Source: Klebsormidium nitens (lineage: Eukaryota; Streptophyta; Klebsormidiophyceae; Klebsormidiales; Klebsormidiaceae). Taken from it: a stretch of DNA of 64,000 nucleotides. Positions 45,263-58,605 of this stretch are shown piece by piece. Under the pieces are notes generated by a model. It made no database searches and was not told the origin of the DNA. It worked only from the letters and a program-made list of their open reading frames with translations. Every line of letters starts with the position of its first letter. Positions within the stretch are counted from its first letter, which is position 1. Position numbers and translations under genes: made by a program. Where the stretch lies: assembly GCA_000708835.1 (NCBI GenBank), contig DF237140.1, forward strand, positions 86,875 through 150,874. The letters are read 5' to 3'.

Positions 45263-46539
45263 GATTTATCGCACACTCGGACAGCCCACATAGACCTCGA
45301 CATGGGCCGACGAGATCAGCGGATTTCTCTCACCGAAGCGGTATCCATGATGTCAAGGAAGTTTTGCAACCATTCATTCCGTGTCTGTCGTCTAGTGAGG
45401 AGAAAACGTGAAACGTTTGGATTGATCTGTCTTGAGAACAGTCAATACTTTTTAAGCTCAGGGCTTTGCCTGGTGTCGGCTTGTGACACGACGAGGGCAC
45501 AGGCACATGCAGGCCCGTTTTCGAGCCAGCAAATCCACTTGCTGTCTCTGATCCGGAAAACATTGGGTCCCTCAGTACCGTCATGAAAAAAGGTGAAACG
45601 AAACGAAAGGACACAAAACGCACCGCCCACGAAGAGAACACGCGATCGGTGGTAGCAGAGCTCTTAGCAGGCAAGGAGCGGCTTAAGTGATTCTCCATAC
45701 CGGATGTTACCAACTTTATGCCGTTTATCATCAATTTGGAAAATTGTCTCTCGGATTTTGCTACTCTGGCGTCAAAGAATCTCAGGCGCGCTTCGTGACG
45801 TTATCATGTCTTGATAGAATCTTATCCATCCTTGCCCAACCAGGGAGTGAGACGATACAAAACGTAAGCCATCAGCGAACCGGGGGCCTTCAAACCGCCT
45901 TCGGTTGGCTCTTTGTCTTGGTCTTTATCCAAGCCATGGTTTTTCACTGCCCTTCCACACTAAACCGTTGCATCAGCGCCCAAGAAAACATAGGTTATTT
46001 ACCTCCTCCGGAAGTCTCTCTATAGACCAAGTTACTTCACATTACTCCGTCCTTGCCCAACGTGAAAAAGCTGGAGGACACGTACGTGAACCTGCGAGTT
46101 AAGGCGCTTGTATAATGGACCCTTCACTCTCTCTGACTTTGGAACTTAAAGTCTGCCCTCTCTCTAAGCAGCGCCTTGCACGAGCGCCCACTAGTGTCAT
46201 TTCCGGTCCACTACTTTCCTTGGCAGAACAAACCACAAACGAAGTTGAATCCGGTAGATACAGTTAAATTATACGGCTTGTGATCCAATCCCAGCTGCTC
46301 CACCAAGCAGGCTTCGGGTGAATCAACGTGACGGCGCTGAAGCCTTTGATACGTCAGACCTAAGTCTGGGTGATAGTTCAACCTCCGTTCATCAACACGC
46401 CACCTTCGCATCCTGTAAAAGTCCGAAAAAAAATGCCAGGCGACAATCTCTGGGACGTTACCAAAAAGGCTGATGAAATCCACGCCGAGGCTAGGTAATT
46501 GTGAGATTTGCGGCTATACACAATTGTCCATGCGAGGGC

Positions 46540-46735
46540 TTCAAAGAGACGCGAGATGCACTTGGGCCTGAACCCCCGAGCCTCATCTTCCTAGCCCAGC
46601 CCAGGATTTTATGCTGAGAGGGTAGTCTGGGCGGATGAAATGACCAATCGTCGCCACAGGTCACACTGCCATGGAAAGAAAAATGAAGTACACATTTGGC
46701 AAACTTGACGTCTAGTACACTGTTCTGAATGTTCT
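46540..46735 (+). repeat. Family R2 copy 1
   Basis: Roughly 180 bp family: cttgggc, cctcatcttcctagcccagc, a ggatgaaatgacc stretch, cacaggtcacactg, and gacgtctagta at the end. Confidence 0.7.
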
Positions 46736-48029
46736 GGGGACATACCGGGGCTTCCTGTGAACATTTCCTGGTCCTCCGAATTCCAAGTTGAAGCGCTCTA
46801 TCGCAGAACGCACATCTGACTGTATAATTTACTGTATACGTACTAATTGGAGGCCGTGTCAAGAGGAACAGGCCTAGACTAGCTGACTGTTCGGAGACGT
46901 CCTTGAGCTCTTGCACTGAGGAAGCATGAGCTTTGCGCTGACTTGGATCCAAGCTCACATACAGGCCTCACATCGTGACGAAAATGCACGGCCGCTGAAG
47001 AACCTCGTTCGCCTGACGGAGTCGCTAAGAAGTATCGATGACTAGGGCGTTGTTGGGTTGTCCGCCTGTTTCAGAAATATTGACGTGCCGCCACGCACTT
47101 CGTTCCTCGAATCATGAGGTAATTTGTTAATCTAAGCAAGCAAAGAGCTCTACCTCTCAATCCATGTTCCCTCATTCAGGATCCCTGTCGCCCACGAAGA
47201 TACAACTCGCAACTGGTGATCACGATGATGCAACAACTCGATTCGATGGCTATAAGAGAAGTATCCATCCGATGGCTTCGTCTCTGGCCTCAAACATACG
47301 TTCCAGACATGCTATGGAGTTTGTGCTCCCAAGCGGAAGGATCACGGCCCCACCACAAAAGTGCGTTGCGTTTGCCGCCTAACCTAGGTTTCACCGGGTT
47401 AGAGGGCTCCAGGAGGTCGAACGCGCATCCAGCGATGAGTTCTACCCTCACCACCTAGATGGATCCTTGCCCAACATGAGCCAGGAAACGGTAATATTGA
47501 GAAGAGATAAAATGGTTAACGGGAAGAAAATAGACGCTCGGAGTGGGCATTACCAAGCAATGCCATGCTGCGCGAGCTGCAGCAATCGAGAAAATCCATT
47601 CACAAGAAAGGTCTGAATGAGTTTAGTCCGTTGAGCTCCTGTTAATTTAAAAGTACGAAAAATGAGACCGCCCAATTGGAGCCCAATTGGTCCCCTCGCA
47701 GGAGATGGGGTTTCGAAACCATACGCCATCCACGAATTCGAAGGAAGGATCGAATGGTCTGAAGATTGTCAACTTACGTTCTGTTTATTTCGCGAAACTT
47801 GAAAGCTCTCTGAAACCCAGCTCGATCATAATCTAATCTGGAAAGCTCATCATAACATTTATTTTGCTTTCGTCGCTTGGCAGTACTGAAATTGACGAGG
47901 GCGACGCTTACAGGCCCACTAACGAGCCAGCAAATCCGCCCACCTTCTCGAAGAGCAGCAGAAAGTTACCTTCTCAGCTCACCGAAAGGGAGCAAAAAAT
48001 TTCGTACATGTTTTCCATTCGAGTGCTCC

Positions 48030-48225
48030 AGAGGAGGCGGACGCGACTTGGGCTTGAGTCCCAAGCCCCGATCTCCTTGCCCAACCGAAGAATTAATTCT
48101 GAGTGGGGAGTCTGAGCAGAATGAGGCTGATTGTTTGACGCAGCGGTTCACAGTGCTCTGGAAAGAAAGATGAATTGAAAGGCTACAAGCGTGGCGGAAA
48201 GGACGTGTCTTACAGTTACAGCGTT
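48030..48225 (+). repeat. Family R2 copy 2
   Basis: cttgggcttgagtcccaag, atctccttgcccaacc, gaatgaggctgattg and gttcacagtgctctgg. It is followed by a further about 600 bp that also match the third copy near 58.6-59.0 kb. Confidence 0.7.
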
Positions 48226-50569
48226 TATGCCTTGAATACATTCAGTTCCTGCAGATCCCCAAGCGCCTCACCAGCACCTGGCGCAGATGATATAAATCTG
48301 ATTAAATCATCTGATTACAAATAATGATCACCAAGGTGCGTTTGTACAAGAGACTGGGCTGACTGCCTGCTTGAAGCCGTAAAACATATAAAACCTTTCC
48401 ATAATCTCAAGCGCGCAGAACGAGCAAAGACTCGTGCGCCGAATCGATTCCAGCTTACAAGCCCACCATGTGCCAGATTTTGCTGAAAACCTCATGCTGA
48501 AGCTAATCCTGAAATGTTTTCAGGGGTCTCATGACGAGGGGATCACTGGGCTGTCCACGTGTCACTAGTCACACGTGCGTCGACTTCGTACATCACCACT
48601 TGACAGGACTTCCAGACGCAAGCAACCTATAGCTGACGCAACCAAACAGCTTCACCTTGCAAGGTCCCCATCCATTACCATTATCAACTATTCATTGGGA
48701 TCAGGTAGACAATCACGGGGTGGAGGTGAAACTCTATCGGCTTTCATTATTCTTTGCCGTTAAATCACGAGAGTCCTTCTCTTAAGGGGGCATGATCGGA
48801 CAGCCCACTTAGTCCTATTCACGGGCTTCACGAGTGTCCGAGGAGCGGATCTCAGAAATGGCGGCATCCACAACATCGAGGATGGTTTTTACCGCCGAAA
48901 CTCCATGTCTTCCGGCTAGCTTTGAAAGCAGGGTTGTGGAGAGTTTGTAAGTATCTCATCGGATCTCGAAGCCTGACCAGCAGTCGTTCATGGCGGCCCC
49001 CGACGTTAGATTTTGGCTTGACGAGGGCGCGGTCGTTACTGAGCCAAAAAAACCATTTCCTATTTGTAGCAGTTGTACGAACCGCTTCCTTAGCTTCATG
49101 ATGGTTCAAGGAAACGAAACGAAAAGATAAATACAAATTGGTCTTTCTTTTCTTTTACTCGGGTTTCGAAAGCTTTGCAAATGACATTGTTGACGTTCTC
49201 ATGTCACAAGACAATTCCATCCTCGCCCGCTTTAGAAAAGAGATTCAGCAACCCAGGGGCCTCAAATCGGGTTGGATAGGCCCTCTGACCTGGTTCTTGT
49301 CCAAGCCTCAGACTTTCACTACCCTATCGCACTTAAGGCCGTTGCAAAAGTGCTCAAGAAAGCCTGCGAATCTGGGCCTAAGTTTTATCCGTCTGCCGCT
49401 CTTCCGAGCCAAGATGCTTTGGATCCGCTCCACTTCAGCTCCGGTCCGATTCCAAGGCGCCCTCTGCGCGCGCGCTGAAAGGGCGTGCCGGAGATGCTGA
49501 AAAATAGCGCACAGCCAAAGCGCTTCTCAACGGATGATCTTTGACGTCTTGAAACAGCCGAGGGAAAAGCCTTCTACTTGATAAGGGTCTGAAATCGTTC
49601 GGACGATGAGATGGACTCCAGAAGGAAGACTATTTTATATCAGGCTCGATTCGGACAACCTTTGAACATAAAGGAGACACCCCGCCAGACGTGTCCGACA
49701 ACATTCGTAACAGCCGCAGCTATTGGTCCAGACTTTGTGCCGACTGTAGGTCCTTGTCTTTTTGAGTGATGGAACAGTTTCAAACATGCTTCTGAGTCTG
49801 AAACAAGATCTGAAAAGATGCAATCGTGTAAGTCGTTCTAGATTCCTGCGTCTCATCCCCGGCGCTATCTACAGGGACCTGGGACCTTGGGAGTTAGGAA
49901 CTTCCAGGACTAACCGGGACTGTCGTCATTGACAACGTGACACTTAAAGCAAGCCATAAAAGGTTATACGTCGATCCTTGATGTGCCTTCTTGCGTCAAA
50001 GCGTAACGTGGCAAGAAAGCAGGAACTGATTTGTCGCTGTCTAATCTCACAAGGCGACTGGCTTTCTTCAATAACACATGGACGAGCCTCGTGGATCTCG
50101 GAAAGCCCCATCAATTAATAGTTTCCTGGCAGCTTCGGATCATTCCCGGAAAAGGGGCGTTTTTGGCAAAGCTTGCCACTAGCTCGCACGAAATCATAGC
50201 CGATGAGTCAACATCCAGGGCCGCTCGGAAGAGCTAGGTTATGGCCGAGTAGAAGGATCAATTATCACTGCGCGGGCACCAGCAAGTCGCGAGGAATACA
50301 TAAACGCAGGCGCGGCTGTACGGAGAGCAGGTTTGGCTGGGGCCGAGCCTGAACAACATTCAGTAGCGTGTAAGGATAAATGACGTACGGGAAGGCGGCC
50401 CGCGCTGACGACAAACGTCAAGAAGAGATCCTGGTGAGCACGTGCTTAACAAAACACGGGACGAAATCGTTTGGGGACCGAGTTTGAATTGTACTTGAGG
50501 ATACGAAGCTGAGGAACGAGCCCCGCAGCAATCGCTTACAGCTCTTGGAAAAGTGAAAGAGCAAAGCGC

Positions 50570-50785
50570 AGCGCAGGAAAAGCCAGTTGCTGGCTTCGAA
50601 ACGTCTGGAAAACTTCCACGGATGACATGTGCATGCCAGGCGGAGATTGATATCGTTGCCAGTATCCGACCATACGATGCTCACCAGACCACTTGGCAGG
50701 TAGAGGCTGATTTTCATTCGTAAGGACGCCCGCGGTCAATCAATTACAAAAAGAGCGCCGCGCGCCGCCGGGCGTCGTGAAACAG
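50570..50785 (+). repeat. Module M (copy 6) with CG tract
   Basis: atgccaggcggagattgata and tatccgaccatacgatgctc match copy 4; gaccacttggcaggtagagg and cgccgcgcgccgccgggcg follow. Confidence 0.7.
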
Positions 50786-51699
50786 CGTTGATGCAAGCGA
50801 ATTGGAAGTGAATAATTCTTACAAGTTGGTTTTGTCCTCCGTATACTCTTGCGAATCTGCCCTGTGTCCTGCAATCAGTCTAGCGGTCTGCTACTTTGTC
50901 ACCTAGACTATAACTAGCAGACTAAGTCGATATGAGCGTCTACAGTATCAAGCACGTCTGGTCTGCTCGTCCGTTCCCAAATGCGCGCGGCCCACGTGAC
51001 CAGACTTCGTCGAAGTCAGCCGGTCAACACGGTCAAACCGCGGTCAACACTACCCTACGGTTAACTACCGTACTACAACAGGGCGGGAGACAACTTTCGT
51101 CGTAATATCCACGAAGCAAGGACGCGGAAGATTGCATACTGACGAACTCATATAGATGTTTCCCGGAAAATTGCAAAGTCAGTCTCGTTGTTAGCTCAAG
51201 AGTGATTGTAGTACTTTGGCTTTCATCTTACTAGTGCACCCCTGCCCTGGCAAATCTACCAAATCTACCAGCCTTAGGATGCTTCATCATTGCCTTCCGA
51301 TGTCGATCGATATGAATGTTTGCTTGTTGTACTTGCAAGAGTTGGGTGTATACGGTTCGGTCAACCGCAAGAATTCGTCTAAAGCTGATTCAAAAGGCTT
51401 TCCAGAAGTTTCTGCGTCACTGTGTCACTTGAAAGAAGCGAGTCTGAACGGCGTCGCCGTCTGATCAACCCAAGATCGCTGCGCTAGGTAGTGGGATGCC
51501 AGAATAGGCCACTTACCGTGATGAACCTAGACAGATCGGACTGTCGATTTGAAAGTTAACGCATTTCCATAGTAGATTACTTAGCCGGCGTCAAGATCGC
51601 AAGGAGTGCGGCGCTTGAAGACCGAAGCTCACATGTAAACGTCTCCTTGTCGTTCACAGGAATTGAAAGAGAGATAATCGAAGAAGCTTTTTGAGGGGC

Positions 51700-51719
51700 T
51701 TGCCTGCTCCGTGCGGGCC
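51700..51719 (+). repeat. 20 bp invariant core, copy 3
   Basis: Same 20 bases as 42680-42699, displaced by 9,020 bp. Confidence 0.95.
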
Positions 51720-53774
51720 CGGCCGAAGGACATGTATTGCGCCCCTTCGGTATCTAAACCGAGCAAAGTCGAGAAGTGGACTCTTCATTGAAACATTGGA
51801 TTTGCTCCTTCGGGAATCTTATTAAGAAGCAAATAAATTGTTTTCCAAAAGCGAATCGCCCTTGCCCATGTCAATGTTTTAGACTATATTTGCTATGTGT
51901 GTTCCGCGTGAGAGGGTCTAGAAAGCTTGTTTCGGCTGCGAAAGAGTACGATTGCCAAGGAGAAACTGGAGGCCATGCAATCGACCGGAGGCGAGGGATG
52001 GGCACAACGCAAAGCTTCAGGCAAGGAAGAGCCGGTTTTCCGGTTGGTGCAATAAGGAGGCAACATTGGAATCAGCTAAAAAGGCTTTCCTTCAATTAAG
52101 CCCTCGGCTTTGACTTTCAGCAAACCCGAGCCTAATTTCAGAAGCAACAAGTTGGCGCCGGGTTTGATAGTTTGGTTCCTGGAAGTTAATAATCCGCTCT
52201 TGAACGGGGGCTTAACTCCGAATCCCCCACCGTTTCGAGCGAACGCTCTTGTTTCAGTCGGCTGCGGCTTGGCCTCAAATGAAAGCCGCCCTCCGCGCGC
52301 GCTAGAAGGGCATGCTGAAGCAGCAGAAAGACGGAGGTGAAGCAGTCGCACCCCCACCTTCCTATCGCTTCGCGACACAATTGCTCCCAACGATCTTCAC
52401 CGTTAACGAGCGCGTTTGTATGGGTTTGGTTCGATTTCAGCTCGAACACGAGACGGTTGAACTTTTTATCACGATTATCAGACGATTCCAGTCTTGTTTC
52501 GTACTTGACTCAAAACATTTATTTAGAAGTAGCCAACACGAGCCTCTGGACAAGACCGACAGCATCCGGACAAGCCTCGGACGTGGTCCAGACTTTTCTG
52601 GGCAGATATAACAGCTTCGCGCATCCGGGTCAAAGATGTTGATCTAAGTCGCTCTGAGAAACACAGAACATGATTTTACTAGTCATTGAAAGCTGCGGCA
52701 TTCTCCCCTAGATGTCCACTTCCTGATAGGAGACCCCGAATTTGTGGGTGCACCATCGCCGAATACGAAGTTCGAAAGAGCCAGTTTGTTTCCGGCCAAC
52801 GGGCTTTTAGTGGCCTCTCATCAATCAAATTGTTTCATGCTTACCAGAAAGCAGCCTAGCGCAGCTTAAGAATCGGCTCATTTACATGGCGACAAGCATT
52901 ATCTCTATCAATAATCGTACAACATAACAAATCAGCATAATTTCCAAGAAGCCCGTACGAACCCCGTGATTGATTCCTAACAGCTTCAGGCGCTTCATAC
53001 TGATCGCTGCGACTAACGTAGTCGACGTCGAAGCGCGTATACCTGACATCGACAGAGCTTCAGTTCTTCCAAATACCGGGCGCTCACAACGGCTACTTGT
53101 TCTAAATAAATAGGAAGCCTCGGTGACTGTGGGTATATGCACCGTGAGTTTGAACCAGAGACGAGGCGGACATAGTAAAGCTGGAAGGGGAAGCGAGGAA
53201 AGGATGCGACAGGTGGATTCGAAGGCAGAAAAAGGCGGCCGTCAATCATGCGCTCATTATTGTGTGGACGATCTTATGCAGAGCCACAGAACCTCCTCGA
53301 GTCCTCAGCAGTCAGTACGCCCGCTCTTGGACCCGCCAGAAAAAGTTCGGAACCGTCGATCGATGGGGGCAGCCCCCAACTTTGACCCTCTGGATCGTCC
53401 GATGGGGTTAGCATTAAATGCTCTCTGGCAACCGCAGATGTGGACCCTAAAGTTTGCTGGCGACGCGCCCTCCGGTAATTAGAGTAAGGGCGTCGCTGCG
53501 TTCCGGAACTTTTGTCTTGACACAGCCTGCCAACTGGGCACAGAAAAGGACGGTGGTGTCAAAGCCCCAGAAGCGTGCGTACTGACTGTCAGTCATCAGT
53601 GCAAACCTACCGTTACAAAGAAGGGAAACGAATTGAATTGGTAAATTCAGAGACAGAATCTACTTAACCGCAAAGGAGTACAACAGCTTTGCAACGAGCC
53701 CCGCAGCGAAAGAACTTCCTTTTTCGAAGACTGAGGGATGCAGGTTGTGCTTCCGAAAAGAAAGCCTTGTACTG

Positions 53775-54005
53775 CCCAGCGCATGCGCGCAACAATTCCT
53801 GGCGTCACCAAAAACCGCGGAACTCTTGATGGATGGCACCCCAGGCGCAAGTGATCATCGCCACTATTTGATCGAACTCTGGTTTTAGACCACTGGCAGC
53901 AGGTAGAGTTTGACACGGAAAATTTTAGGGCATTCAATCGAAGAAGCGCGCACCGCGGCCGCGCGCCAGCCAACGGCCGGGGACAGCTGCGAACCCCACG
54001 AAGCT
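53775..54005 (+). repeat. Module M (copy 7) with CG tract
   Basis: cccagcgcatgcg, ctggcgtcacc, ggcaccccaggcgcaagtg and gaccactggcagcaggtag are followed by gcgcaccgcggccgcgcgc and gcgaaccccacgaagc. Confidence 0.7.
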
Positions 54006-54789
54006 CTTCAAGTGCGCTTCATACCGTTTGTCAGATCACTTGGGTTTGATTCAACACGTCCGGGAGAAAGCTGAGCACCCTTGCTTTGGTCTTGTAGCTT
54101 TACCGTGGAACTTATGGAAGCGAGGCAAAGGGTCCCCATCGACAACGGCCGATTCTTTAGCAGCTTCGTCTCCTCATGCATTTCTGTTTCACCGAGCTTT
54201 TCAAAGCACCCACGATCGCGAGAAGCAGCGTGCTTTTAACGTTGGTTTTCATCGAATAGGCAGAGGTTAAATAGACCTCGAGAACCGGGCGTCTCAATCG
54301 CGCGAAGGGTCAGGGATCCTGCATGTACATACACGTTTCATTTGGAATCTCGACCCACCCTGTAGGGAACATTTGGACTCACGTCGAATCCAGAAGCTTT
54401 GCGATTGCATATCAGATACGGCCATTTATCCGTTCGCGCAAATACTGCGGCCTTTGACGTATTCTAAGGAGCGCTTTGCTCTTGTTTCCCCTCATGCGTG
54501 TGTTTGAGACGCGAAGGCTTCAGATTGGTCACCATGCTTAAGGGCGCCTTGGACCTTGCCTCAAGCCCAACGTGGATTTGATCATTGCCCGAAGATCGAC
54601 TGAGACAAAGACTGCGTACCTTAAACGGGACGCCACGGATATATGAAGCTTGTCCTTTCGCAGATATTATCCTCAATAATATAGAAATATGGTGCCTGCA
54701 AGACTCAGGTTGCAGGATATGCGGATTTTGGCTTTCCAAATGAAGGCAGTCGCAGATTGTAAGCACACATTGTAAGTACTTGACAAAGC

Positions 54790-55020
54790 ACGCCGCGGCA
54801 ATTCAAGATCCTCAGTCCACCATCAAACAAGTAAAAGTTGAATCGAAAGACAAGGTATAGTATTACGAGCCGCGCCCACTTGAGGACATAGTTTGATGAC
54901 ATCAAGTCTCAAACTTGGTCACTTGGCAAGTCGACCATCATCAGTGAATGGGCAAGTAAAGGTGGCGCGCGCGTTGGGTGCGCGCGCTGCTTGTGGGCCC
55001 GCGGGGGAGCACTAGGGGGG
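54790..55020 (+). repeat. Conserved GC block, copy in block III
   Basis: Partner of 45010-45262. GCTTGTGGGCCCGCGGGGGA and the next 10 bases at 54989-55018 are identical. Confidence 0.85.
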
Positions 55021-55609
55021 AATTCTCGTCATACACGCGTCCAAGATTCTGAAAGCTAAAACTTCAAATAAAATTGTAGTCAGCTCAAAAGAGCCTCATC
55101 ACTCTATTCTTGGCAGCTTCGGCTCAACAAGAGAAGACGACGTTTGACAGGATCTGCCAGTAGCCTGATGTAATAGTTCATAGCCAACTCAATACAAATT
55201 CTCACCAAGGGCCCTCAAAGCGAACTTGGGTACAGCGTGAAAAAAGATCTGATCACAGTGCAAGAAAGGACCTCCTTCGACCTCGACGAATAACTAAGGC
55301 GCGGGCCGTAATGCAGGAATCCGGCCGAGCATAGGCAACAATTTTCAAGGTGCCGGGCAGCGAAGGCGGCCAAGCGTCAATCCTGCGCTGTTACACCACC
55401 TCGATCAATGATTCTGTGCAGCGCGCCGCAAAGAATTTTCAATGGAAATAAATTGTCGAGAGATTGAAAATAAGCTTATGAAAACAGGTTACACCTAAAA
55501 TAAAAAGGTGTACGAGCCTCAAGAGGAGCGCCGCAGCAATCTCTGACGACAATCGGCAACCTGTAAGCCTGTAACTTCAGGTCGTGTTTTGAGCACAAGT
55601 TCAAAGCCC

Positions 55610-55830
55610 AACGGAGGGATGCCCGATAGCTGGCGTCCGAATTGTCCAGGCCACAACACTGGGATGGCATCCCAGGTTCAAAAATATCCTTGCCGCTTCC
55701 GATCGTACGTTTCTCTCTGGTCTACTGAGCATGCAGAGCCGACAGAAATACTTATGGGAGCCACTTGGAATAAGAAGGACGCGCACGCGCGCGCCGGCGG
55801 ATGGAGCTCAAGCTACGAACGAACGGAGCA
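55610..55830 (+). repeat. Module M (copy 8) with CG tract
   Basis: tagctggcgtccgaa, ggcatcccaggttcaaaa and tatccttgccgcttccgatc are followed by cgcgcacgcgcgcgccgg and aagctacgaacgaacgg. Confidence 0.65.
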
Positions 55831-58414
55831 AATCAGGATACATTTTGCCAGACATTTCAGATGATATGAAGAAGTTGTAAAGCTGCAGTCTGCCCTGCGA
55901 CAAAACCTTGGCCGTTTGCAAGCACCATTTTTTCAAAATCCTCACCAGGCACTATAACGAGGGGGCTCATTGGTTCAGAGAAAGCCTCAAAAAGGTACCC
56001 AAAGAGCCAATGACAAAGCTGTCAGTGCCGCTTCGCACGGAATAGTCGCCCTCAACGCCTTCCACTATGATGAATGCTTACATGACTGCAACCATGGCAG
56101 GCTTCGCAGTAATCTGCCAGACCAATGTACGCTATCAGTGACGCGCCAGAGACGAAAAGATGGATGTTTTCAGATCATTGCCCGACATTTGATACAAAGA
56201 CAGCGCCGTTGATGAACAGGAGCGCCAGGACCGCTTGAAGCTACGTTGGCTTGATCCAAACATTGATTCGGCGCGAAAGTGGAATCGGAGTACTACTTAG
56301 GACGTTGTAGGACATGAATGCCCTTCCAAAGATGGAACGTATCCACATGAGACGGTTATGAGCACCTTCGCGCACAAAATTCGGATCAAAACTGAGCACG
56401 GTGTAGTACTATAGCTAGGTCCTCAACAGATGCGTCGAACAAGTAGGAACGTCCCAGAGGAAGAATTCAGGCCACGCCGAGGGGTCGGATGCTGGCCAGA
56501 CTGCAACTCAAGCGTCTTTCGCTCTTCTCAATCTGCTTCAAACAGCGGTAAAACGTTCGCAGAAAGGCAAGTACTGGTTCCTGCAAAACACCAGGGAACA
56601 AGGAGCTGTTTGTCTGCCCGCGTACCTGCGCGCGCGACGTCTACGTCACACCCTGATGCCTCTGCGCGCGCGGCCGGGGCGCGCACCAATTTGCTACAAG
56701 CGGAAAACTACTTTTCAGGTGGTGAGCTGTTGCTGCCGGACCGGTGCAGAGTTCCTTGAACACAACGGTTGGGACCACATCCGTGCACCCTCAAGTTTGA
56801 CACGGACCTCAGACCACCGGCAGTTCTCGTTCATGTAATCTGATCAGCGATGGAGCTTCAGTCGATGGTCTGGAGCGTCCTCTGATGACACTGCGGTCAC
56901 CTGCTGTGGTTCGATCCTTCCTCGCCAAAAGGAGAGATCTGAAGCCCTCCATCATGACGCAAGCCGATCTTTCAAATACAGTGAGCCCTCTGCAACAACT
57001 CCTCTGTACCTCAGTTCGACTCTGAAATCGTCTTTTTCATTCAAACCAAAGTGTCAGCCGGGACGGAATGGCACAATTGTTACGGTTTGACATCTTGAAA
57101 TATAATCACCGCTACTATCACGACCTGTTCAGGCCGACAAAGCAGACGAAGTGCAGTCCTTCTGAATCCGAAACTGGGAACATGTATAAGACATTACTTT
57201 TGGACCTTCCGATTGACTCTTCAATCAAAATTTCAGGCAGACCCCCAGAATTGGCACGTCCATCAGTTTGAGGCATTCATAGGATGGAGACGCTCTCAAT
57301 CGACGAGGGAGAGCTAATTATGCGCGGAGTTTCATGGATCCGGAGAAGAAGATCCATTCTGAAAGGAAAGGTCTGAATGAGTTCAGCCCGTTCGCTGAGC
57401 CATTCGCGAACCAAAAGTACGAAAAGTAAGACAGCCCAACTGGTTCCCCCTCGCAAGTGACGAGGTTTGTAACCTATTGCCATCCACGAGGTCAAAGAGG
57501 GCCAAGATAAACTTCTTGATGTTTTTTTTGTAGCTTTCATACCAATTTGACCGCCTCGATAATGAACAGTGTCAGCCTATTGATCGACGACTTCAATTTT
57601 TGAGGCGTCGCCCTGGCAGTCCATGAATTAACAAGGACGACGCTTATAAGCCCATTCTCGAGCCAGCAAACCAGGCCACCTTCTATGATGCAAAGCAGTG
57701 ACTATCTCAGCTCATCCACCGGTAGGAAATTGAAAAATTATGCACCGACTTATGAAGAGGAGAGGCCCGAATAGCGTTGGAAACCCTCCGGTTGTGCTGA
57801 CCTGTTACTTTCCAGAACCTCTCCTTTGTTGATCTGGTACCGTGGGCTTCAGAAGATCAGTAGGTCCGTGACACTTTAGTCGTCATGTCACAAAACGATG
57901 CCCCATCCTCGCCCAACGAAGAAAGGATAGAGGTCGTGACTGATTAGCAAGCCCAGAGAATTTCGGACCTCACAAAGCCTCTTCGACTTCTTAATCAAGC
58001 CTCCAGCTTTCTCTGCCTTGCATCACCAACACGCTGCATGAGCCTGAGCACCCAATTGAACTGTCGCCCTCCACTCTATTGGCCAGAACTACCTTTTGCG
58101 AACTTGATTTGGATAATTATATACGCTGGTAAACCTTTTGACGATAAGAATTTACTCTGGAACAAATCCCGTCTGCTTCATTAAAAAGGCTCCGGCGAAG
58201 CATGGCGCTCGCAAGAGAACTCCTAGGCAATGCTTTCAGCCCATGAGGGTGCCAGCTTCACGGCCTGTGAAAATATGGTAAGAGACTCCCGGCAAAACCG
58301 GCATAACCCTCGACTTTTAGACAAGCTGACAAAACGAACGCGGCCGCACTAGCGACAGGATCGTAAGGGTTTTTCTTGGACAAGAACTACCAGGCCGTCA
58401 TCAGAGATATAGCA

Positions 58415-58605
58415 GTTCGCGCTTGGGCTTGGGTTCCGGATGAGCCCCATCTTCCTAGCCCAGCACATGACTCGACTATGTTGAAATGGTATTGGGGCGA
58501 AGAAAGGATTATGACCATCTGGCGCAACAGGTCACAGTGTTTTGGACACGAGGATGAGGAAAACAAGTGGCAGACGTGAAGTCTAGTAAGCCGTTTTTTG
58601 ATATA
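58415..58605 (+). repeat. Family R2 copy 3
   Basis: cttgggcttgggttcc, cccatcttcctagcccagc, caacaggtcacagtg and gaagtctagtaagc. Confidence 0.7.

Larger units (their letters stand above)
40011..48804 (+). repeat. Copy II of the ~9 kb repeat block
   Basis: It starts with gacaacccacctagtcc at about 40013 and is homologous along its length to copy III. The start segment is displaced by about 8.79 kb, the 20 bp core by 9.02 kb, the tttacatggcgacaag segment (43914) by 8.97 kb, module M (44525) by 9.25 kb, and the GC block (45227) by 9.76 kb. Similarity by eye is roughly 70-80% with many indels. There are no transposase, reverse transcriptase or other recognisable protein segments, and open frames are short and not conserved between copies. 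Confidence 0.8.

Noticed and set aside
46491-46958. 155-codon minus-strand open frame in the repeat half
   Set aside because: Overlaps an R2 repeat copy, and the frame is not kept in the other copies.
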